Of a stretch of DNA of 5,005 nucleotides, positions 1 through 5,005 are shown piece after piece. Numbering within the stretch: the stretch's first letter is position 1; each line of letters starts with the position of its first letter. The stretch comes from Bacteroidota bacterium (lineage in GTDB: Bacteria > Bacteroidota > Bacteroidia > NS11-12g > UBA955). Both the position numbers and the translations under genes were made by a program. The notes beneath the pieces were generated by a model. The model made no database searches. It saw nothing but the letters and a program-made list of their open reading frames with translations, and was not told the DNA's origin. The stretch is taken from positions 1-5,005 of the forward strand of contig JAURQA010000191.1 of assembly GCA_030836345.1 (NCBI GenBank), in the 5' to 3' direction.

Positions 1-1107
1 GCAGAAATGGAACTCCCTATTGCGTTTGGTAAAACTATCAGCAATGAAACTTTTGTAGTCGATTTAGCTAAAATGCCTCACTTGTTAATGGCAGGGGCTA
101 CTGGACAAGGAAAGTCTGTTGGTTTAAATGCTATTTTATCATCATTACTTTACAAGAAGCATCCAGCCGAAGTGAAATTTGTGTTAGTGGACCCAAAAAA
201 AGTAGAACTTACCTTATTTAATAAAATTGAGCGTCACTATTTAGCCAAACTTCCAGGCGAAGGAGATGCTATTATTACAGATAATGCTAAAGTAATAAAT
301 ACATTAAACTCGTTGTGCGTTGAAATGGATGATCGGTATAGTCTGCTCCAAGATGCCATGGTGCGCAATATTGTTGAATACAATACGAAGTTTATCAATC
401 GTAAATTGAACCCTGAAAACGGGCATCGATTTATGCCATACATAGTGGTGGTTATAGATGAAGTTGCTGATCTTATGATGACTGCTGGAAAAGAAATTGA
501 AACACCCATAGCTCGTCTGGCCCAGCTTGCCCGTGCTATAGGAATTCATTTAATATTGGCCACCCAGCGGCCATCTGTAAATGTAATTACAGGTATGATT
601 AAAGCAAATTTCCCAAGTAGAATCGCTTTTAGGGTGACCAGTAAGATAGATAGTCGCACCATTTTAGATGCCAATGGCGCGGACCAATTAATTGGAAAAG
701 GAGATATGCTATACAGTGGTGGAAATGAAACAATTCGTTTGCAATGCCCATTTGTTGATACGCCAGAAGTAGATCGAATTTGTGATTTTATTGGAGAGCA
801 ACGTGCATTTCCAAGCGCATTAATTTTACCAGAGGTAAAAGAAGAAGCCAATGCTAAAGGCGAAGGTTTTGATCCAAATGAAAGAGATGAATTATTTGAA
901 GATGCCGCTCGTTTAATTGTAAGCCAGCAAACGGGAAGCACCAGTTTGATTCAGCGTAAACTTAAGCTAGGATATAACCGTGCTGGTCGATTAATGGATC
1001 AGCTCGAAGATGCAGGTATTGTTGGACCTAGCCGAGGAAGTAAACCACGGAACGTGAACATTCCTGATGAATATGCCTTGGAACAGTTTTTGCAAAATAT
1101 TAATTAA
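1..1107 (+). CDS. ftsK: DNA translocase FtsK, C-terminal part (5' end outside window)
   Basis: FtsK is a septum-anchored hexameric ATPase that pumps chromosomal DNA during division and activates XerCD recombination at dif. The frame is open from the first base (Ala-Glu before the ATG at 7), so that ATG is an internal Met and the start lies upstream; the membrane and linker regions are not visible. Numbering from that Met, Walker A GATGQGKS is at 30-37, Walker B VVVIDE at 147-152, and the conserved LATQRPSVNVITGMIKANFP stretch follows. The C-terminal winged-helix gamma domain, which reads the KOPS orientation signal, spans about 294-362 and includes the hallmark LGYNRAGRL. After Walker B the residue is Val where I expect Phe (DEFADL in many homologues), a mild change. 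The family and C-terminal completeness are certain. lolA follows after 25 bases; I recall this pairing from other Bacteroidota genomes. Confidence 0.97.
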   Translation, partial: AEMELPIAFGKTISNETFVVDLAKMPHLLMAGATGQGKSVGLNAILSSLLYKKHPAEVKFVLVDPKKVELTLFNKIERHYLAKLPGEGDAIITDNAKVINTLNSLCVEMDDRYSLLQDAMVRNIVEYNTKFINRKLNPENGHRFMPYIVVVIDEVADLMMTAGKEIETPIARLAQLARAIGIHLILATQRPSVNVITGMIKANFPSRIAFRVTSKIDSRTILDANGADQLIGKGDMLYSGGNETIRLQCPFVDTPEVDRICDFIGEQRAFPSALILPEVKEEANAKGEGFDPNERDELFEDAARLIVSQQTGSTSLIQRKLKLGYNRAGRLMDQLEDAGIVGPSRGSKPRNVNIPDEYALEQFLQNIN

Positions 1108-1120
1108 TCCGTTATTTTTG
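1090..1120 (+). promoter_or_regulatory. Candidate Bacteroidota-type promoter for the lolA-like gene
   Basis: TTG at 1090-1092 and TATTTTTG at 1113-1120 match the Bacteroidota sigma-ABfr consensus (TTG, about 19-20 bases, TAnnTTTG) with a 20-base spacer. The upstream element lies within the last codons of ftsK and the -7 element lies in the short intergenic gap. Transcription would start around 1125-1128, leaving a 5' leader of under about 10 bases before the ATG at 1133. No Shine-Dalgarno sequence is visible. The gene could still also be read through from ftsK. The assignment is by motif only, and such AT-rich matches can arise by chance. Confidence 0.55.
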
Positions 1121-1132
1121 CATTCAATACTT

Positions 1133-1777
1133 ATGAGGAAAGTTATTTATATAATACCCCTTTTACTTACGTTATCATTTACCGTTCTTGCGAACGTAAA
1201 TGGAGCGAAAGCGGCTGCGATACTTAAAAAAGTCTCAGCTGTTTATAAAAAATATGAAACAATGAAGTCTTCCTTCACTATTAAGTCTACCGATAGGAAT
1301 GATAAAAGCACTAAGAGTTCTGGTACTTTATGGTTAAAAGGTCCAAAATTTAAATTGGATTACGCGGGGCAAATTATTTACTGTGATGGCAAGCACACTT
1401 GGACCTACAACCCTACAGACAAAGAAGTAACCAAAGAAAAATATAAGAAAAAGAAAGGGAGTATCTCCCCTTCAGATATATTTAATGTTTATAAAAAGGA
1501 TTTTAAAAATGCGTATTCTGGGAATAGTAAAGTTTCAGGAGTCAATACTTACGTCATAAAAATGGTGCCAAAGAAAAGGAGAAATTATTCTTATCTGAAA
1601 TTATACGTAAATCAAAAAACAAACAAGATATCTAAGCTTTCTCAATACTACAAAAATGGCTCTACCATGTCATTAGTGGTAAGTAATTTTGTGCCAAATC
1701 CAAAAATAACTGATGCCTTTTTTGAATGGGATGCCGGCAAAAATAAAGATGTTGAGTTGGTTGATTTATCCAATTAA
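1133..1777 (+). CDS. lolA: LolA-like periplasmic outer-membrane lipoprotein carrier
   Basis: The predicted role is to bind lipoproteins released from the inner membrane and carry them through the periplasm. The product is 214 aa, close to the usual LolA length. I chose the ATG at 1133 over one at 1067 because the 1067 start would sit inside ftsK and put 22 extra residues before a clear signal peptide. That signal peptide has basic MRK, a hydrophobic run at 4-19, and probable cleavage after VLA at 20. The fold signature is the run of beta strands SGTLWLKGPKFKLDY (63-77), IIYCDGKHTWTYNP (81-94) and SYLKLYVN (153-160), matching the family pattern of a strand, then 'DGK..W.Y.P'. The mature protein is strongly basic (by my count 38 Lys+Arg against 16 Asp+Glu), with a KKKK run at 105-108. 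No lipobox Cys is present, as expected for a soluble carrier. Bacteroidota LolA proteins are divergent, so the exact cargo is inferred. Confidence 0.87.
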   Translation: MRKVIYIIPLLLTLSFTVLANVNGAKAAAILKKVSAVYKKYETMKSSFTIKSTDRNDKSTKSSGTLWLKGPKFKLDYAGQIIYCDGKHTWTYNPTDKEVTKEKYKKKKGSISPSDIFNVYKKDFKNAYSGNSKVSGVNTYVIKMVPKKRRNYSYLKLYVNQKTNKISKLSQYYKNGSTMSLVVSNFVPNPKITDAFFEWDAGKNKDVELVDLSN

Positions 1778-1892
1778 AGGCTTCAATTATAGCGCATACT
1801 TAAAGTATTTATTAGGATAAATTACATAGATTTTAGGCTATTCTTTTACATTCAATAAGTTTAAGTTATACAATCCGAGGCTACCGCAAAAA

Positions 1893-3101
1893 TCAGTTAT
1901 CTATAGTCTTTATTATTTCGGCATACATCCCATCCACATCAACAATTCTAGATTGCAACCAAGCCTTAACCTCTGATTTATGTTTGTACGGGACATTCTG
2001 GAAGTAATTAATGGCTGTTTCTAATTCAGACTTGGTATTTACTTGCTTTGCTATACCAGACTCCATGGCAGCTAAAGCTTCCGGAAATTTAGTGTGATTA
2101 GGTCCAAAAATTACAGGTAGGCCGTAAGTCATTGGTTCAAGTATATTGTGCAGCCCTTTTCCAAAAGCTCCACCTATAAAAGCCATATTCCCATATTGGT
2201 AGGTAAATTTTAACATACCAATGGTGTTTAGGATTAATACATTTGAAGACTCACCCAAAACATACTCCGTATATAAAATAGATTTTGAGAATAAATTTTT
2301 AATTAAGTTTATATGTTCAGGATTGAGATCATGAGGAGCAATAATCACCTTTATACCACTGGGCAATTTGGCCTTAGCGATAAGTTGTTCTTCCTTGGGC
2401 CAAGAACTTCCTAAGATAATGACCTGTTCTGCACTGCTTGTAAAGTCCTCCAAAATCTCATCTTTCTTAAAAATAGTGCCATTATTAAGCACCCTGTTAA
2501 TGCGCATATCTCCACTTAATATAGCGTTTGAAAAACTCCACGACTCAGCCAGTTGAACTGATTTTTTATTTTGTAAATACAGCGCATTAAATTGACTCAA
2601 GTAACTTCGCCAAGGTTTGGCGTAATACTTAGATAAGAAATGATTGTCTCTAAACAACCCCGAAATCAAAAAACTAGGAACCCCACTATTTTGAGCCTGC
2701 ACCATATAATTGAGCCAAAACTCATATTTCACTAAAATAAAAACCTTGGGTTTTATTGCCTTAAACACGCGGAGCGCATTTTGTTTGGAATCTAAAGGAA
2801 GGTAGAATTTCTTTAAGCCTTCTGTTTCGTTACAGTTTTCATATCCAGACGGAGAGAAGAATGAAACCACAACCTGAGAGGCTCCATCTTTAATAAATAG
2901 ATTCATCAAAGGTTTAGCCATTTCAAACTCTCCCAAGGATGAACAATGAAACCAGATGTTTTGATCATGCGAAAATGAATCCAAATTCTGAGCCTTTAAA
3001 CCCAGCACTCTCTTCTTAATTTTTGACGATATTTTAGCCCCCAATGACTGCAGTAAAGGGGCAACGAAGAAGGTGAATTTTGAATAAAAAAACCTCAACA
3101 T
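1893..3101 (-). CDS. waaA: 3-deoxy-D-manno-octulosonic acid (Kdo) transferase, GT30 family
   Basis: Also called kdtA. It transfers Kdo from CMP-Kdo to the lipid A precursor at the cytoplasmic face of the inner membrane, the first step of LPS core assembly. The 402 aa product is near the family length (E. coli about 425). A hydrophobic N-terminal segment (2-20) fits membrane anchoring. The N-terminal GT-B half carries SLGEFE at 55-60, where Glu58 matches the catalytic Glu of the family, and VKYEFW at 124-129, where Glu127 matches the second conserved acidic site. The C-terminal nucleotide-sugar half has LGSSWPKEE (230-238), APHDLNPEH (255-263) and the diagnostic GGAFGKGLHNILEP (310-323). The start ATG shares its A with the TAA stop of the upstream barrel-like gene (TAATG), so translational coupling is likely and the start is well fixed. 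Whether it adds one or more Kdo units cannot be read from sequence. It is the last gene of the minus-strand set. Confidence 0.95.
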   Translation of the reverse strand: MLRFFYSKFTFFVAPLLQSLGAKISSKIKKRVLGLKAQNLDSFSHDQNIWFHCSSLGEFEMAKPLMNLFIKDGASQVVVSFFSPSGYENCNETEGLKKFYLPLDSKQNALRVFKAIKPKVFILVKYEFWLNYMVQAQNSGVPSFLISGLFRDNHFLSKYYAKPWRSYLSQFNALYLQNKKSVQLAESWSFSNAILSGDMRINRVLNNGTIFKKDEILEDFTSSAEQVIILGSSWPKEEQLIAKAKLPSGIKVIIAPHDLNPEHINLIKNLFSKSILYTEYVLGESSNVLILNTIGMLKFTYQYGNMAFIGGAFGKGLHNILEPMTYGLPVIFGPNHTKFPEALAAMESGIAKQVNTKSELETAINYFQNVPYKHKSEVKAWLQSRIVDVDGMYAEIIKTIDN

Positions 3102-3841
3102 TATTCGAAGTATCGCGCCTCGGTAGATTTATATATTTTTAAAGGAATAATGATACCGGCATTAAAACTCACATATTGATCTGTTTTTAGAGCATCATCT
3201 CTCCTGTTTAAGGAATATTCCCAAGACCGCCTATTTTTCGTAAACCCATGTCCATAATCTATTCCCGCATATAGGCTTAGATTGCGCAAAGAAATAAGGT
3301 GGTATTGAACCGAAGTCATGAGTATTAAACCGTTGTGCAATTGATCATACCCTTTAATGTATGCATCTTCTAATTGAGGCACCTTTTCCGAATCAAATTG
3401 CATGCGAAGTTTATGTTGCATAAAACCTGCTCCAAATCTCAGGTGAATTCCTTTATTCAGATTTGGCCTTTTCAAACTAAATATTTTACCAACGGTTGCC
3501 ATAGAGTACCACCCTCTCATTTGAAATCGAACTGCAGCCGGGTTCCCATTAATATCAACAAGCATATCATCGTAAGTCATGCCCTTAAAAATACCAGGAA
3601 CTAGAATATTTTGACCGAAATAACCACTTCCCGTTAATCCAAATGTAACATTCTTATTGGTTTTGTACGTAGCGGTTACAGGTATACTGGAGAAGGACTT
3701 ATACTTATCTCCAAAATCACCAATGCCTATACTGGGTGCAACACCAATTCCAAATAGCAAATGCCGGCCATATACCGTGGAATCTTGCCCTTGCAAGCCT
3801 ACGGAAAACCAAAACACGATGGAAAGAAATATCCATTTCAT
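3101..3841 (-). CDS. Uncharacterised secreted protein, probable outer-membrane beta-barrel
   Basis: I do not recognise a named family. The 246 aa product begins with a signal peptide: MKW, hydrophobic residues 3-16, and probable cleavage near LQGQ at 16-19. The mature part has glycine- and aromatic-rich alternating segments typical of small outer-membrane barrels, for example HLLFGIGVAPSIGIG (27-41), KNVTFGLTGSGYFG (63-76), GIHLRFGAGFMQHKL (131-145), LSLYAGIDYGHGF (188-200) and the late strand YVSFNAGIIIPLKIY (223-237). There is no lipobox, no OmpA-like domain and no TonB box. The chain ends ARYFE rather than in an aromatic residue, slightly off the usual barrel C-terminus. Its stop codon overlaps the waaA start by one base, and it starts 15 bases after the hydrolase gene. 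The linkage to waaA suggests a role in, or shared expression with, outer-membrane or LPS assembly; this is inference only. A PorT-like or generic 'outer membrane beta-barrel' label is the likely automated annotation. Confidence 0.8.
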   Translation of the reverse strand: MKWIFLSIVFWFSVGLQGQDSTVYGRHLLFGIGVAPSIGIGDFGDKYKSFSSIPVTATYKTNKNVTFGLTGSGYFGQNILVPGIFKGMTYDDMLVDINGNPAAVRFQMRGWYSMATVGKIFSLKRPNLNKGIHLRFGAGFMQHKLRMQFDSEKVPQLEDAYIKGYDQLHNGLILMTSVQYHLISLRNLSLYAGIDYGHGFTKNRRSWEYSLNRRDDALKTDQYVSFNAGIIIPLKIYKSTEARYFE

Positions 3842-3845
3842 TACA

Positions 3846-3853
3846 CAAATATA
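3846..3853 (-). promoter_or_regulatory. Candidate -7 element before the barrel-like gene
   Basis: On the minus strand this reads TATATTTG, a perfect TAnnTTTG. It lies in the 15-base gap after the hydrolase stop and only 4 bases before the barrel gene ATG at 3841. A start site at the usual distance would fall at about the start codon itself, giving a leaderless message. I see no good TTG at the expected -33 distance (the sequence there reads CCGTGGGC), so this is half a promoter at best. It may simply be chance in AT-rich sequence, with the gene transcribed from upstream. Confidence 0.35.
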
Positions 3854-3856
3854 CGA

Positions 3857-4633
3857 CTAAGCTTGAAGCCCACGGAGGAGCTTTTGGTAAAATTCCATTG
3901 GGTTCTCGGCATGAACCCAATGCCCAGCTCTTTGGACCTGTTCAAAAGTCACATTTGGGAATGCATCTCTTATTTTGGATTTATCCTCCTCCTTTACATA
4001 CGCACTTTTCGCTCCAGTAATAAAAAGTACCGGGCCTATATACGCATCTTTTGACAAGTCAAAGTCTCCAATCATCTCCTCATAGAAATTTTGGATGGAC
4101 CGCATATTACTTTTTGTCCGATAACCTCCCTCTTGATTAATTTCTAAATTTTTTAGCAAGAATTGTCGAACACCCTTATCCGGAGCATACTCAGCAAATG
4201 CCTCATCCACCTGAGCTCTGCTGTGATAGCTTTGCAAAGGCAAATCTAAAAATGCTTTAAAATACGGCACATGTCCAGCGGGATAAGCCTTGGGCGCTAT
4301 ATCAACAACAACCAAAGATCGCAACCGCTCCGGAGATTTCTCGGCCATCCTCATAGCTATTTTACCTCCCATGCTGTGACCAAGTAAATGAAACTTCGAA
4401 ATATTTAAATGATCGGCTAAACGGACAATATCTTCAGCCATCTCGTCGTATGACATTGATTCTGCATGAAAACTCTTGCCATGATTTCTCGCATCAATAC
4501 TAACTACCTGATACGATTTGGAAAGAAGTTTAGCGTGATACTGCCAATTATCTAACATTCCAAAAATTCCATGGACAATGAAAAGTGAATCTCCACTTGC
4601 ACCATACATTTTGTGATTTAGGATTTGCTCCAT
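3857..4633 (-). CDS. Alpha/beta hydrolase, YbfF-like esterase
   Basis: This is a probable cytoplasmic serine esterase acting on acyl or thioester substrates; the physiological substrate is unknown. The 258 aa product matches E. coli YbfF in length and motifs: oxyanion HGIFGMLDN (21-29, YbfF HGLFGSLDN), DARNHGKS (47-54), nucleophile elbow GHSMGGK with Ser87 (85-91), VVVDIAP with Asp111 (108-114), QFLLK (157-161), and AGHWVHAE with His238 (236-243). At the place where many alpha/beta hydrolases carry the acid after strand 7 the sequence is ITGAKSAYV (205-213) with no Asp, so Asp111 is the likely triad acid, as I recall for YbfF. There is no signal peptide. The start ATG at 4633 is followed directly by the fold and lies 35 bases after the ald stop, with only a weak GAAG upstream. 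It is probably in one transcript with its neighbours. A menaquinone-pathway MenH-type enzyme is a less likely alternative. Confidence 0.88.
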   Translation of the reverse strand: MEQILNHKMYGASGDSLFIVHGIFGMLDNWQYHAKLLSKSYQVVSIDARNHGKSFHAESMSYDEMAEDIVRLADHLNISKFHLLGHSMGGKIAMRMAEKSPERLRSLVVVDIAPKAYPAGHVPYFKAFLDLPLQSYHSRAQVDEAFAEYAPDKGVRQFLLKNLEINQEGGYRTKSNMRSIQNFYEEMIGDFDLSKDAYIGPVLFITGAKSAYVKEEDKSKIRDAFPNVTFEQVQRAGHWVHAENPMEFYQKLLRGLQA

Positions 4634-4668
4634 TTCAGACTTCGGGTTGCCTCTTATAGAAGCACTGG

Positions 4669-5005
4669 TTATTTTAAATAGCTCTCCACTGGAACGTAAG
4701 GCAAATTAAAGGCCTCACTTACTCCTTTGTAAACTACGTCTCCATTAATAATGTTCAATCCTTTAGCTAATTCAGCACTATCCATACAAGCTTGTTTCCA
4801 GCCTTTATTTGCCAATTGTAAGGCAAAAGGCAAGGTTGCATTGGTTAAAGCTAAGGTACTGGTATACGGAACTGCTCCAGGCATATTTGCAACGCAATAA
4901 TGAATAACCCCATCAATATTATAGATTGGATCTGCATGAGTGGTTGGTTTACTGGTTTCAAAACATCCGCCTTGGTCAATGGCCACATCCGCAATAACGG
5001 CTCCA
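4669..5005 (-). CDS. ald: Alanine dehydrogenase, C-terminal part (5' end outside window)
   Basis: Ald catalyses NAD-dependent interconversion of L-alanine with pyruvate and ammonia in the cytoplasm. Only the last 111 codons are present, of a protein usually about 370-400 aa. The reading frame stays open to the window edge ([16 protein letters not shown]). The GTG at 4984-4986 is an internal Val codon within this conserved motif and not a start. Diagnostic stretches are [19 protein letters not shown], whose Asp is the conserved catalytic-site aspartate in the family, [16 protein letters not shown], and [18 protein letters not shown]. The [16 protein letters not shown] pattern separates Ald from the related transhydrogenase alpha subunit. 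The C-terminal tail [11 protein letters not shown] looks like the tail I recall from Bacteroidota Ald proteins. It is the most upstream gene visible in the minus-strand set, and its promoter is outside the window. Confidence 0.96.
   Translation of the reverse strand, partial: GAVIADVAIDQGGCFETSKPTTHADPIYNIDGVIHYCVANMPGAVPYTSTLALTNATLPFALQLANKGWKQACMDSAELAKGLNIINGDVVYKGVSEAFNLPYVPVESYLK

Noticed and set aside
237..941. Minus-strand open frames of 81-131 codons within ftsK
   Set aside because: They lie opposite a clearly conserved FtsK coding frame, have no recognisable motifs, and look like antisense shadows.
1067..1132. Upstream ATG extending the lolA-like gene by 22 residues
   Set aside because: It would overlap ftsK by 41 bases and bury the signal peptide; the ATG at 1133 begins directly with a classical signal sequence behind a promoter match.
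1796..1808. ATACTT-A-AAGTAT inverted repeat as a terminator or operator
   Set aside because: The stem is five to six AT-rich pairs with almost no loop and no U-run; such repeats are expected by chance in this composition.
3717..3920. Minus-strand 67-codon frame bridging the hydrolase end and barrel start
   Set aside because: It is an out-of-frame reading of the ends of two genuine genes, with no family features.
3374..4054. Plus-strand open frames of 67-97 codons opposite the barrel and hydrolase genes
   Set aside because: They overlap each other and two well-supported minus-strand genes, and show no domain-like sequence.
4984..4986. GTG as a start codon of a short 105 aa protein
   Set aside because: The frame remains open upstream to the window edge and the residues before it complete the conserved Ald motif, so this is an internal Val.
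1..5005. Defence island, mobile element, CRISPR array, RNA gene or novel multi-gene system
   Set aside because: All six genes belong to core or plausible core functions except one barrel-like protein; I saw no transposase, integrase, array of repeats, tRNA-like structure or abrupt composition change.

Overview
The window looks like ordinary core-genome sequence from a member of the Bacteroidota, most likely a Flavobacteriia-like lineage. The evidence is an AT-rich composition, a FtsK and an alanine dehydrogenase whose sequences read like the Bacteroidota versions, no strong Shine-Dalgarno sequences, and candidate promoters of the Bacteroidota type (TTG, about 20 bases, TAnnTTTG). I assign no genus. 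There are six protein genes. Two run off the window edges, and I found no RNA gene, mobile element, CRISPR array or tandem repeat.

Layout: On the + strand, positions 1-1107 hold the C-terminal motor and DNA-reading part of the chromosome translocase FtsK. It is followed 25 bases later by a LolA-like periplasmic lipoprotein carrier (1133-1777). A short AT-rich convergent gap (1778-1892) separates these from four minus-strand genes. In their direction of transcription these are the 3' end of alanine dehydrogenase (5005-4669), a YbfF-type alpha/beta hydrolase (4633-3857), an uncharacterised secreted beta-barrel-like protein (3841-3101), and the Kdo transferase WaaA/KdtA (3101-1893). The gaps in this set are 35 bases, 15 bases and a 1-base TAATG overlap, so it may be read as one operon, possibly with an internal promoter just before the barrel gene.

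Functionally the middle of the window leans toward building the outer membrane. LolA ferries lipoproteins across the periplasm, WaaA adds Kdo to lipid A precursors, and the barrel-like protein translationally linked to WaaA is probably itself an outer-membrane protein. FtsK works at the division septum. Alanine dehydrogenase and the hydrolase are metabolic, with no evident direct link to the others.

I found no convincing undescribed multi-gene system. The best leads are the uncharacterised barrel-like protein coupled to waaA, two candidate promoters lying almost on top of start codons, and the non-canonical position of the catalytic acid in the hydrolase.
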